DNA from: a bacterium D16-51
GTDB lineage: Bacteria; Bacillota; Clostridia; Lachnospirales; Lachnospiraceae
DNA length: 47,248 bases
Reading direction: 5' to 3'
Assembly (NCBI GenBank): GCA_003612285.1
Contig: RAYE01000048.1
Coordinates: 1 to 47,248, forward strand
Within the stretch, counting starts at the first letter, position 1, and every line of letters begins with the position of its first letter. A program made the position numbers and the translations under genes. Positions 1 to 7,949 of the stretch are shown here, piece after piece. A model generated the notes under the pieces. The model was not told the origin of the DNA. It made no database searches and saw nothing but the letters and a program-made list of their open reading frames with translations.

Positions 1-579
1 TATAATCTGAAACAGCTTGGAAAGCTGGTGTCTTTTCACAGACCGGGAGATATCCTGTTTTCCATTCAAGTCAGTACCGGGAAACAGAACATTCCCGTAA
101 AACTTGTGTTTGTCAGGAACCGCAACAAGCGCAGTGATTATATTGTACTGCTTTCGACCGACTGTACATTAAGCAGTGAAGAAATTGCCAGGACATATGG
201 AAACCGCTGGAGCATTGAACTTTTTTTCCGTGCCAGTAAATCACTGCTTGATCTGGGTTCTGAATTTCAGGGTCTGAGCTATGATATGACTGTCAGCAGT
301 ACAGCGGTTGTTTTTACAAGATATATTTTGCTTGAGTGGCTCCGCAGAAAGCAAAATGATGAAAAAACAATCTGCGGATTATTCTATGTCTGTTGTGATG
401 ATATACAGGATATGGAACTTGCCACTGCGCTCAGACAGCTTCTTGAATTACTGGCAAACGGTCTTGAAAATAAGATGATTACCATCACATCTGAAGTCAA
501 AAGTCAACTTATCAATTGGTTTTTGTCCCAACCTGCATTTATTCAGGCTTTATGCCCTGATTTTGGGTGGGAAGTTTGA
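1..579 (+). CDS. IS4-family transposase, C-terminal part (5' truncated by window edge)
   Basis: The frame is open from base 1, so the start lies outside the window; about 192 codons are visible. The decisive feature is the segment YGNRWSIELFFRASK, which fits the IS4-group YREK signature exactly (Y-2 residues-R-3-E-6-K) and carries the third acidic residue of the DDE catalytic triad. The preceding strand-rich part fits the RNase H-like fold of these DNA cut-and-paste enzymes. It ends normally with a TGA stop. I cannot tell from the visible part whether the element is full length, and I did not identify its right terminal inverted repeat in the bases that follow. Confidence 0.85.
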   Translation, partial: YNLKQLGKLVSFHRPGDILFSIQVSTGKQNIPVKLVFVRNRNKRSDYIVLLSTDCTLSSEEIARTYGNRWSIELFFRASKSLLDLGSEFQGLSYDMTVSSTAVVFTRYILLEWLRRKQNDEKTICGLFYVCCDDIQDMELATALRQLLELLANGLENKMITITSEVKSQLINWFLSQPAFIQALCPDFGWEV

Positions 580-718
580 GTAAGTAATTCATTTTGTTTT
601 GGTGTTTTATCTGGGTCAGGGGTGGTGTAGCTGTTTCCAGAATTTGCTTTCCTTATGGGGCGCAGCCATTGCTTAGCGTGATGTGGTATGAATTGCTGTG
701 TTTTGTGATGCTTGCTTG

Positions 719-757
719 CCGCGCTGCAATTTTGGTACTTCGTTACTTGCAGCGCGG
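719..757. terminator. Strong hairpin between convergent genes
   Basis: An 11-bp perfect GC-rich stem (CCGCGCTGCAA / TTGCAGCGCGG) with a 17-nt loop lies between the transposase end and the convergent LiaF-like gene. A weak T-rich tail follows on the plus strand only. It is probably a terminator for the transposase transcript. Confidence 0.5.
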
Positions 758-765
758 TTGTTAAC

Positions 766-1497
766 TTAAATATAAATAATTGTTGCTTCCCCAAAGGCAA
801 TTTCCCCATATATTCTTAAAGTTGGGCATCCCTGTGATTGATTTAAATTTTCCTGGCGCAGGGTTCCAAAGGTTGTTTTAATATGGTTTTCTACATTCCA
901 GGTTTTTGGGATAAATAGAGTAGCATTGCCAAAAGATACTTCAAGGTTAATGTCTGCTACGCCATTTTTTATAATAGCATTATCAAAATAGATTTTCATT
1001 TCCCCAAAACTGTTTTCAAAGGAAGCGCTTACAAGAGAATCTGTGTCTACATATTTAATAGAAGAGCCAAAGGAATTTTCAAAGTGGAGTATTTCATCGT
1101 TTGAATTACTAAAATTTTTTTTCCCTTTGTCCTGATAATCAAATCCAATATTTGCATCCATATGTGGATGGTATCTTTTTGGAAAAATAATTGTCAGCCC
1201 GATACTCGCAAGAAGGGCAACGCCAAGGAGTGTCCAGGGTGTAAGCGTAGTATGGTAAAACAGGCTATCATATTGGATGGCAATTAATGCCAGGCCAAAC
1301 AGGATACAAAAGAAATTACGGTGCCGGATTCCTTCTAATATCATCCAAATAAGGAAAATAGTTACAATAATTTTAAATACGGAAATGTGATGGACGGTTG
1401 GCCAGCAATTTAAACGGTTAAATAATAGTGCGGCGGCTCCTAAGAGAAAAAGAAGTCCCCAGAATAATTTGTTCATTGTAAGTTTGTTATGGTTCAT
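766..1497 (-). CDS. LiaF-like membrane protein (cell-envelope stress family)
   Basis: The 243-residue protein has about four hydrophobic segments in its first ~115 residues and then a soluble domain made of repeated short beta units (for example FENSFGSSIKY, FENSFGEMKIYF, LEVSFGNATLFIP, GEIAFGEATIIYI). This build, an N-terminal membrane part plus a C-terminal adhesin-like beta domain with recurring SFG motifs, is that of LiaF-type 'cell wall-active antibiotics response' proteins. The start at 1497 has AAGAGGT about 8 nt upstream; a second ATG seven codons in is possible. It lies 4 nt downstream of a LytTR regulator gene, so the two are one transcript. The LytTR-LiaF pairing suggests envelope sensing or autoregulation. 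The specific signal cannot be inferred. Confidence 0.8.
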   Translation of the reverse strand: MNHNKLTMNKLFWGLLFLLGAAALLFNRLNCWPTVHHISVFKIIVTIFLIWMILEGIRHRNFFCILFGLALIAIQYDSLFYHTTLTPWTLLGVALLASIGLTIIFPKRYHPHMDANIGFDYQDKGKKNFSNSNDEILHFENSFGSSIKYVDTDSLVSASFENSFGEMKIYFDNAIIKNGVADINLEVSFGNATLFIPKTWNVENHIKTTFGTLRQENLNQSQGCPTLRIYGEIAFGEATIIYI

Positions 1498-1501
1498 AAG
1501 T

Positions 1502-1954
1502 TTACCTCTTTTCTTCTAGTTTGTTTTTTAATGGTTTAAAGTAGTTGCGGGAAACATATACCTGCTTATGTGTATTTTTAAATTCAATTACACTGGAAGC
1601 AGTTAGGTTGCGGTTAATAGAATAAACCTTATTTGTGTTAAGAATTGCTGATTTGGAAATTCTCATGAATGAACCAGGAAGGATTTCTTCTAGTTCGTAT
1701 AACTTAAATTTGCATTGGAAAATGTTATCTATCGTGTGCGCTTCAATTCCATGGAGGCCCGTTTCAAAAAACAAAATATCTTCCAGATTTAGGTAATACT
1801 CTGTTTCATTTTTAAAAAGGATTATCTTTTCTTTTGTATTATCTATTTCTGATAGAGTTCTTTGTATTTTTTGTATCTTTTCTGTCAGGGAACTGCATCG
1901 GATAATAATTTCTTCTTCTTGCATATGTTCATCAAATTCAATTTTAATTTTCAT
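1502..1954 (-). CDS. LytTR-family DNA-binding regulator
   Basis: The 150-residue protein has a poorly conserved N-terminal half with no receiver domain. Its C-terminal half is a LytTR DNA-binding domain: YYLNLEDILFFETGLHGIEAHT, then FMRISKSAILNTNKVYSI, then VYVSRNYFKPLKNKL. I chose the start at 1954 because GGAG sits 7-8 nt upstream; the frame is open 15 codons further but without a ribosome binding site. Stand-alone LytTR proteins of this size usually regulate their own operon together with a small membrane protein, here the LiaF-like gene 4 nt downstream. The target promoter was not identified. Confidence 0.88.
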   Translation of the reverse strand: MKIKIEFDEHMQEEEIIIRCSSLTEKIQKIQRTLSEIDNTKEKIILFKNETEYYLNLEDILFFETGLHGIEAHTIDNIFQCKFKLYELEEILPGSFMRISKSAILNTNKVYSINRNLTASSVIEFKNTHKQVYVSRNYFKPLKNKLEEKR

Positions 1955-2018
1955 GTATATCTCCAATGTGTGTTTATAATAAAGATACCGTAACAGCAAT
2001 TTTTTCTTTCATTGTGGT

Positions 2019-2139
2019 TATTACTAAGATGGTTAAATATCGATGTTTTTACTTGTCTAAATTTCTATCTGCCTTCCGCTTTGCAGATAAAAATTTATTC
2101 TGCGTAAAATTCATTTGGCATTTAACCGCCTTAGTAATA
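2019..2139. repeat. Palindromic repeat family A, copy 1 (short form)
   Basis: The ends are near-perfect inverted repeats, TATTACTAAGATGGTTAAAT on the left and the complement of TATTACTAAGGCGGTTAAAT on the right. The left arm matches the right arm of copy 2 (3735-3896), so the two copies are inverted relative to each other; this one lacks the central part. It looks like a non-autonomous, MITE-like element with no ORF. Confidence 0.8.
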
Positions 2140-2361
2140 TTATAGAGAAAAAATAGCAGGGTGTAAACCTGTAAACAGTAAGAGGTTTAATTAGAGATAT
2201 AAGAGGTATGATAATATGTGTTTATAGTAAATAAATTTGTTCTTATTTGGAAAGACACAAAATTTTCATACATTTGCCATTTTTGCAAACATAAGCTGCC
2301 ACATTTTTTTCTTACATTATTTTCCAGGGGATGAAGTTCTTATAATTTAAGGAGAAATAAC

Positions 2362-3609
2362 ATGGAGTTTGAAAACCAGATTCAGACAAGAGAGGGTTTG
2401 AGGGATTGGATAACTCTTCATGAAAAGGTTATTTTATTTGGCAATGAGTCTTTAGTAATGACATTGTTGCGCTACTATATTTTAATGAATGAAAAGGATA
2501 AGATAAGAGGTTTATCTTTTTTAAAGACAGAATCAGAACATATGATCTTTGACGAATTTATCATAAAGCCTGTAACTGATTATCTGGCGGGAGGTGACAG
2601 CCAGATTGTTTTATTGGCCCGGAATTGGGAGGAGTGCCAGTTAATGAAGGAACAGTTAGAGGATTGGGATGATAAGCAGATATGGTATATTGATTATTCC
2701 TTAGTTACAGAGTTATCATGGGAAGATAATATAAAGTTGGATTTTTATTGTGTAGGCTTTATAAAGTGTGGGGCAGATTTTTTATGCGATGCTTTAAGAA
2801 ATAATAAGAATATTTATATTCCGGAGGAAAAAGAAATCTATTATGATAAATGGAAAAATAAGTATTTGGATGCGCCGGAACGTTTTCGTGAAATGTATTT
2901 TTCCGGAATTTCAAAAAAAAGAAAAAAGGGTTGTGTGACCCCTGATTATTTTTGCAAGCCGGATTTTGTATACGAAAATTTTGGGAATAATCTGAAAATT
3001 ATATTTATTTTACGGAATCCTGCTGATGCAGTTTATTCCTACTTTAAAATGAGAATGGGGCAGAGTGACGATCCAATCTGTCGGATGTATTTTAAAAAGT
3101 ATTGGAAATATTCTCCAAAGATGTTTTATGAATATATGCAGGATGACATTTTATCAGGGAAAAACCAAAGCTTTCATTATGATATATGGATAAAAGAATA
3201 TCAGAAATTTTATAATCCAGAAGATATTATGATTTTGTTTTATGAAGAAATTGTTAAAAAACCAGAAAAAATTCTAAAAAAGGTTCAGAAATTTATTGGG
3301 GTAAAGCCCATAAAGGATTTACAGTTTCCTCATTGCCAAGTGGAGAAGAAGGTTTCTAAAAATTATTTTTCTGCCATTATTAATGGAAAATTGCAGCAAA
3401 AATGTATGTATTACCGCGAGTCTGGTACAGACAGGAAAAAAAGAAGATTTGAAAAAGTGAGAAATTACATATGGAAATATACTTTGATTAATAATGAAGA
3501 AAAAATATCATTGGCAGATAAAAAAATTTTGATGGACTATTTTTGGGAATCTATACAGGAAGTAGAGGAAATTGCTGGAAAAAGTTTGAAAGGAATATGG
3601 TATGATTAG
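2362..3609 (+). CDS. Putative PAPS-dependent sulfotransferase with N-terminal Rossmann-like domain
   Basis: The 415-residue protein has two parts. Residues 1-~125 begin with a beta-alpha start (HEKVILFGNESLV) like the accessory Rossmann-type domains often joined to glycan-modifying enzymes. Residues ~128-410 look like a sulfotransferase: GFIKCGADFLCDAL corresponds to the 5'-phosphosulfate loop with its lysine kept, and IIFILRNPADAVYSYFKM corresponds to the 3'-phosphate-binding region with Arg and Ser kept. The first motif departs from the usual PKCGTT form, so activity or donor use may differ. RBS AAGGAG lies 8 nt before ATG. The gene is strongly AT-rich, stands alone, has its own terminator, and is bracketed by repeat family A, which suggests acquisition as a unit. 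The substrate is unknown. Confidence 0.72.
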   Translation: MEFENQIQTREGLRDWITLHEKVILFGNESLVMTLLRYYILMNEKDKIRGLSFLKTESEHMIFDEFIIKPVTDYLAGGDSQIVLLARNWEECQLMKEQLEDWDDKQIWYIDYSLVTELSWEDNIKLDFYCVGFIKCGADFLCDALRNNKNIYIPEEKEIYYDKWKNKYLDAPERFREMYFSGISKKRKKGCVTPDYFCKPDFVYENFGNNLKIIFILRNPADAVYSYFKMRMGQSDDPICRMYFKKYWKYSPKMFYEYMQDDILSGKNQSFHYDIWIKEYQKFYNPEDIMILFYEEIVKKPEKILKKVQKFIGVKPIKDLQFPHCQVEKKVSKNYFSAIINGKLQQKCMYYRESGTDRKKRRFEKVRNYIWKYTLINNEEKISLADKKILMDYFWESIQEVEEIAGKSLKGIWYD

Positions 3610-3685
3610 GGGGGCAGAAAGTTATTGTTGCTTTTGATACAAGCAGCATATTTCATTTTCTAATGCTTCCTTTAGAATAAATGAG

Positions 3686-3731
3686 TTGCCTGTTGGTGGA
3701 AATATTATCTGCCGACGGGCAATTTGTTTTT
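3686..3731 (+). terminator. Rho-independent terminator of the sulfotransferase gene
   Basis: A 14-bp stem allowing G-U pairs (TTGCCTGTTGGTGG with CTGCCGACGGGCAA) and an AT-rich loop are followed by TTTGTTTTTA. Confidence 0.8.
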
Positions 3732-3734
3732 ATG

Positions 3735-3896
3735 TATTACTAAGGCGGTTAAATATCGAATGGATTTTACGCAGAATAAATTTCTATCTGCAAGGCGGAA
3801 GATTGAGCTGTAGCGAGTGCTACAGCGATTGATGACAACGCAGCAGATAAAAATTTAGGCAAGTAAAAACATCGACATTTAACCGCTTTAGTAATA
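3735..3896. repeat. Palindromic repeat family A, copy 2 (long form)
   Basis: This copy has the same terminal inverted repeats as copy 1 (TATTACTAAGGCGGTTAAAT / complement of TATTACTAAAGCGGTTAAAT). It carries an additional central part with its own dyad (GCTGTAGCGAGTGCTACAGC). It is inverted relative to copy 1, so copies 1 and 2 bracket the sulfotransferase gene. No ORF is present. Confidence 0.82.
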
Positions 3897-4035
3897 TATA
3901 GAGGAGAAAAATTAATTTTTTAAAAAATCCATATTTTTTGCAACACTTTTATCTTAAAAAATATCTAATATATAGAAGTAAAAAAGAAATGAAAATTGTG
4001 TCGATACAAAAAAGCTTCAGAATGGGGGTGAGATT

Positions 4036-4701
4036 ATGGAAGATTTGGTGGAATGCGCAAAGGCGGGAAATTCGGAAAGTTTTGTTTCACTTATAGAAAA
4101 GCATAAACAAAGTATGTATAAGGTGGCGCGGAGTTATTTGAATCAGGAAGAGGATATTGCGGATGTGTTGCAGGAGAGTATTCTCAAGTGTTATGTATCT
4201 TTGCCGCAATTGAGGGAAAATCGGTATTTTAAGACATGGCTGATTCGTATTGTTATTAATGAATGCAAGAAAGTCTTGGCGGATAAAGGGAAAGAAATAA
4301 AAATTGAAGATATTCCGGAAACAGGAATTTGGGAATATGGCTATGATAAAGAAATTGAATATCCTCATTATATTGTGAATGGAGCTGATGATGTAACGTA
4401 TCTTCCAGATGGAGGAATGACCTGGAAAAACAGGGAAAATGAGGTGATTCTGGAATTGAAGGTTACTTGTTACATTGCCAATAAGGATGCCAGAAAGAAG
4501 GTTAGTTATAGCGAGATAGATAAAAAGACTAATATTCGTTATTACAAGGATGATATGGTTGGCCCAGTGGCATTGTGGAAGGAAAAAGAGGATAGTGATA
4601 GTTTATATGCCCGTTTTGTATATGAAGATGTTGTTTATGAATTGTCTGGGGAGGCCAATATGGATCAGATGATGGAGGCGGTTGCTGCGTTTTACGAATA
4701 A
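4036..4701 (+). CDS. Chimeric sigma-70 region-2 / anti-sigma-like C-terminal protein
   Basis: Residues 1-~100 are a clear ECF sigma factor N-terminus: SFVSLIEKHKQSMYKVARSY, then EDIADVLQESILKCY, then RYFKTWLIRIVINECKKVL, which is region 2 for core binding and -10 recognition. After the linker (around KIEDIPETG) there is no region 4 helix-turn-helix. Instead the sequence ends in a soluble beta-rich domain (YARFVYEDVVYELSGEANMDQMMEAVAAF) that resembles the extracellular C-terminal part of anti-sigma or DUF4367-type proteins, but with no membrane segment. The frame is intact and the RBS is good (GGGGGTGA). The simplest origin is a deletion that joined a sigma gene to its downstream anti-sigma gene. 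Whether it is functional is unknown. Confidence 0.6.
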   Translation: MEDLVECAKAGNSESFVSLIEKHKQSMYKVARSYLNQEEDIADVLQESILKCYVSLPQLRENRYFKTWLIRIVINECKKVLADKGKEIKIEDIPETGIWEYGYDKEIEYPHYIVNGADDVTYLPDGGMTWKNRENEVILELKVTCYIANKDARKKVSYSEIDKKTNIRYYKDDMVGPVALWKEKEDSDSLYARFVYEDVVYELSGEANMDQMMEAVAAFYE

Positions 4702-4836
4702 AATAAGATAAATGTATGCACATATTTTTTATGAAAGAATATTATAAATTATCAATACTGATGTAAGTGGTGTTTGGATAAGGAGCTGTTAAGAAATAAC
4801 TTTTGAGTAGTTCCTGAGGTTTACAATCCTTCTCTC

Positions 4837-4886
4837 GTTCCTCTGATATGTGAATTCTTCATATGTCAGAGGAACTTCAGTTTTTT
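4837..4886 (+). terminator. Rho-independent terminator
   Basis: A 14-bp perfect stem (GTTCCTCTGATATG / CATATGTCAGAGGAAC, allowing one bulge) is followed by TTCAGTTTTTT. It ends the chimeric sigma gene's transcript. Confidence 0.85.
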
Positions 4887-4887
4887 A

Positions 4888-4933
4888 TATTGCTAAGGCG
4901 GCTAAATGTCGATATTTAACCACCTTAGTAATA
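4888..4933. repeat. Palindromic repeat family A, copy 3 (ends only)
   Basis: Only the two termini are present, back to back: TATTGCTAAGGCGGCTAAAT and the complement of TATTACTAAGGTGGTTAAAT. This is the smallest form of the element and folds as one hairpin just upstream of the GH18 gene. Confidence 0.75.
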
Positions 4934-4989
4934 TGATAGGGAAACTACAACCCTTTTGTACATATTCAATTTTTGGGAGGGATATTGTA

Positions 4990-6123
4990 ATGACAATTTA
5001 TGTAGTGCAGCCAAATGATACAGTGGATGCTATTGCAGAATCCTATCAAGTTCCAGTTGATAATATTATTTATATTAATCAGTTAGCTTATCCATATGCA
5101 TTGGCAATTGGCCAGGCGCTTTTAATTCCAACAGCAGACGAAGAGCAGGAAAGAAGGTCAGTGGTAACAAATGGCTATGCATATCCTTTTATTAACCAGG
5201 GAGTATTAGAATCGACATTGCCATATTTAACAAATTTATCTATTTTTTCTTATGGATTTACTGGCCAGGGTGAGTTAATCCCTCCTGCGTTAAATGATAC
5301 ATGGATGATTGAAGCGGCAGCAGGGATGGGGGTTAATGCTATATTGACTCTTACACCAATGGATGAAGAAGGCAGATTTAGTAATATTTTAATTCATCAG
5401 ATGGTGAATGATGAAGCTGCGAAAAGTGCCTTAATACAAAATTTGCTGGTAACAATGGGGGAAAAAGGATATCAGGGGATTGATGTGGATTTTGAATATA
5501 TTCTTGCAGAAGACAGGGATGCTTTTACGGCTTTTGTTGCGGAATTGACAGAAATAATGAATGCGAATGGTTATGAAACATCAGTTGCCCTTGCTCCTAA
5601 AACGTCTTCTACACAAAGAGGGCTTCTTTATGAAGGAAAAGATTATCGTGGGCTGGGTGCGGCAGCTAATTCAGTGCTTTTGATGACATATGAGTGGGGA
5701 TATACTTACGGTCCGCCGATGGCAGTAGCTCCGATTGATAAGGTGCGCGAGGTTGTAGAATATGCTGTTACAGAAATTCCTGTCGACAAAATTAACCTGG
5801 GGATTCCAAATTATGGATATGACTGGCCCCTGCCATTTGAAAAAGGGGTTACGAAAGCATCTACGATAGGGAATGTCCAGGCGGTGCAGCTTGCAATTGA
5901 ATATGGTGCGGTTATTAATTTTGATGAAACAGCGCAGTCACCATACTTTCATTATATTGAAAATGGCGTGGAACATGAAGTCTGGTTTGAAGATGTAAGA
6001 AGCATGCAGGCAAAGTTTGATTTGGTCAAGGAATTTTCACTTCGTGGAATGGGATATTGGCAATTGATGCGCCTGTTTTTGGCCAATTGGGTTCTTTTAG
6101 ATAATGAATTTATAATAGAATAG
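4990..6123 (+). CDS. LysM and GH18 glycosidase (SleL/YaaH-like spore cortex or wall enzyme)
   Basis: The protein has 377 residues from the chosen start, which has GGGAGGG 8-10 nt upstream. The frame stays open to 4906, but that extension runs through repeat copy 3 and is not credible. Residues 1-~48 form one LysM peptidoglycan-binding motif (YVVQPNDTVDAIAESYQVP ... NQLAYPYALAIGQALLIP). The rest is a GH18 barrel with the DxDxE catalytic motif as DVDFE, general acid E169, plus the late MGYWQL strand. There is no signal peptide, as in spore-coat SleL/YaaH, which cleaves cortex fragments as an N-acetylglucosaminidase. SleL usually has two LysM units; this one has one. The role is inferred from family. 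Confidence 0.85.
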   Translation: MTIYVVQPNDTVDAIAESYQVPVDNIIYINQLAYPYALAIGQALLIPTADEEQERRSVVTNGYAYPFINQGVLESTLPYLTNLSIFSYGFTGQGELIPPALNDTWMIEAAAGMGVNAILTLTPMDEEGRFSNILIHQMVNDEAAKSALIQNLLVTMGEKGYQGIDVDFEYILAEDRDAFTAFVAELTEIMNANGYETSVALAPKTSSTQRGLLYEGKDYRGLGAAANSVLLMTYEWGYTYGPPMAVAPIDKVREVVEYAVTEIPVDKINLGIPNYGYDWPLPFEKGVTKASTIGNVQAVQLAIEYGAVINFDETAQSPYFHYIENGVEHEVWFEDVRSMQAKFDLVKEFSLRGMGYWQLMRLFLANWVLLDNEFIIE

Positions 6124-6137
6124 TCTTAGTGTCAAAA

Positions 6138-6184
6138 GTAGGTAGCAATGCGTCTTGTGCGCAATATGCTATCTGCTTTTTTAA
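6138..6184 (+). terminator. Rho-independent terminator of the GH18 gene
   Basis: A hairpin (GGTAGCA-TGCG arm with CGCA-TGCTATC) is followed by TGCTTTTTTAAA, shortly after the stop codon. Confidence 0.7.
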
Positions 6185-6262
6185 ATTGCCGGATACTTTT
6201 TAAGTTTAGTACCAAAGGATAAAGTTATATAATAATTTTGTTTGTGCAGTGGTTTTGCAAAC

Positions 6263-6291
6263 TTGCATATTTCCCATAAAATTAGTATAAT
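6263..6291 (+). promoter_or_regulatory. Sigma-A type promoter of the symporter transcript
   Basis: TTGCAT and TATAAT are separated by exactly 17 bp. The predicted RNA starts near 6298, leaving only a short 5' end before the leader ORF at 6313. Confidence 0.75.
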
Positions 6292-6312
6292 AAACTGCAT
6301 GGAGTCATAAAA

Positions 6313-6387
6313 ATGTTTCTTTTCTCAGGCGGGCACGCCTGTAAGGTATTTGACCGAAGGAAATGCGAAGTCCATAAAAAGAAATAG
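6313..6387 (+). CDS. 24-residue leader ORF upstream of the symporter
   Basis: ATG is preceded by GGAG with 8 nt spacing, directly downstream of the promoter at 6263. The predicted peptide is small, basic and contains two Cys and two His (it contains HACKVFDRRKCEVHKKK). It ends about 90 nt before the symporter start. It could be a regulatory leader peptide or an independent small protein. I do not recognise it, and translation is inferred only from the promoter and ribosome binding site. Confidence 0.4.
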   Translation: MFLFSGGHACKVFDRRKCEVHKKK

Positions 6388-6480
6388 GGAAAAACGGATT
6401 GACAGGGAATAAGGATTATATTATGCTTTAGCTAAGAAATAATTAAGTAGATTTAAGATGAACAGGAAATGGGGAAACGT

Positions 6481-7836
6481 ATGAAAGAGAAGAGAAGTAG
6501 CTTTACTGGAAGTATTGGTTTTGTAATGGCGGCAGCGGCTAGTGCAGTTGGCCTTGGGAATCTTTGGAGGTTTCCATATTTAGCGGCGCAGCATGGAGGC
6601 GGTATATTTATATTGGTTTATCTGGCTTTAGCACTGACGTTTGGGTTTACCTTGCTAATTACTGAGATTGCTGTGGGCAGGAAAACAAAGCTGAGTTCTA
6701 TTTTGGCTTATAAAAAGCTTAATAAGAAGTTTGGTTTCTTAGGTTACCTGGCATATTTTGTACCATTGATTATTCTGCCATATTATTGTGTTATTGGCGG
6801 ATGGGTATTAAAATATATGATTGTTTTTATTACCGGGCAGGGGAAAGTGGCAGCAGGCGATAGTTATTTTGGGGATTATATTGGCGGGACAGTTTCTCCA
6901 TTAATCTTTTTTATGATATTTTTATTGGCAACGATGTTAGTTATTATTTGCGGCGTCCAAAAAGGGATTGAGCGTGTCAGTAAATTTTTGATGCCAATAT
7001 TATTAGTGCTTGCTGTTGGCGTCTGTATTTATGTTGTAACGATACCAAATTCTGGTGATGGGATTAAATATTATCTTTTGCCGGATTTTTCAAAGTTTTC
7101 ATTTAAAACGATTTGTGCCGCTATGGGGCAGTTATTCTTTTCTATGAGCCTGGCAATGGGGATTATGGTATCCTATGGCTCTTATGTAAAGGATGACGTG
7201 AACATAGGGAGTGCAGTAAACCAAATTGAAATTTTTGATACATTAATTGCTTTTTTGGCAGGTTTTATGATTGTGCCTGCAGTTTATGTATTTAGTGGTG
7301 AGGCAGGACTTGCGACAGGTGGTCCGGGGCTGATGTTTATGACTTTGCCTAAGGTGTTTGCTTCAATGCCGATGGGGAATCTGATTGGGGCATGTTTCTT
7401 TATCCTTGTATTTGTGGCAGCGCTGACAAGTTCGATTTCTGTTATGGAAGCAACTGTTTCTATGGCGATAGACCGTTTCAAAGTTTCCCGTAAACTTGCG
7501 GCGGCGGTTATTTTTATTTTCAGTGTTTTGCTCGGCATACCATCATCTCTGGGAAATGGAGTATGGGCTGATATTAAATTACTTGGGATGGATTTCCTTA
7601 CATTTTTTGATTTTCTGACGAATAGTATTATTATGCCGATTGTTGCGCTTGGAACCTGTATTTTGATAGGCTGGTTTTGTGGTACAAAAACAGTAGAGGA
7701 TGAAGTAACTAAAAATGGTGAGAAATTTTCACGCCGCGGCATATTCCGTGTTATGATTAAATATATTGCTCCGGTATTTATGATAATTATTTTAGTATTT
7801 TATACATTGGCGCAATTTGGAATTATTTCATATTAA
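6481..7836 (+). CDS. Neurotransmitter:sodium symporter (NSS/SNF) family transporter
   Basis: The 451-residue membrane protein has 11-12 hydrophobic segments. The first helix carries the NSS hallmark AAAASAVGLGNLWRFPYLAA, whose unwound glycine region binds substrate and sodium, followed by GGGIFILVYLALAL. Length and start fit bacterial LeuT/MhsT-like sodium-amino-acid symporters. The ATG at 6481 has GGGGAA at proper spacing; an in-frame ATG 12 nt earlier has AGGA too close to be used. The gene stands alone behind a promoter and small leader ORF. The amino acid carried cannot be assigned from the residues visible. Confidence 0.92.
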   Translation: MKEKRSSFTGSIGFVMAAAASAVGLGNLWRFPYLAAQHGGGIFILVYLALALTFGFTLLITEIAVGRKTKLSSILAYKKLNKKFGFLGYLAYFVPLIILPYYCVIGGWVLKYMIVFITGQGKVAAGDSYFGDYIGGTVSPLIFFMIFLLATMLVIICGVQKGIERVSKFLMPILLVLAVGVCIYVVTIPNSGDGIKYYLLPDFSKFSFKTICAAMGQLFFSMSLAMGIMVSYGSYVKDDVNIGSAVNQIEIFDTLIAFLAGFMIVPAVYVFSGEAGLATGGPGLMFMTLPKVFASMPMGNLIGACFFILVFVAALTSSISVMEATVSMAIDRFKVSRKLAAAVIFIFSVLLGIPSSLGNGVWADIKLLGMDFLTFFDFLTNSIIMPIVALGTCILIGWFCGTKTVEDEVTKNGEKFSRRGIFRVMIKYIAPVFMIIILVFYTLAQFGIISY

Positions 7837-7949
7837 TCTAGAACAAGTTTGAGGATGGATTTTTAAACCCGTTTTAAAGAACTGCATTTTTTGGAAGTTG
7901 CATTCTTTATAATGTGGCAGTTCTGTAGAGTTAATGTTGGAGGGGCAGG

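Noticed and set aside
4906-4989. Upstream extension of the GH18 gene
   Set aside because: It overlaps repeat family A copy 3 and has no ribosome site. The LysM motif begins right after the ATG at 4990.
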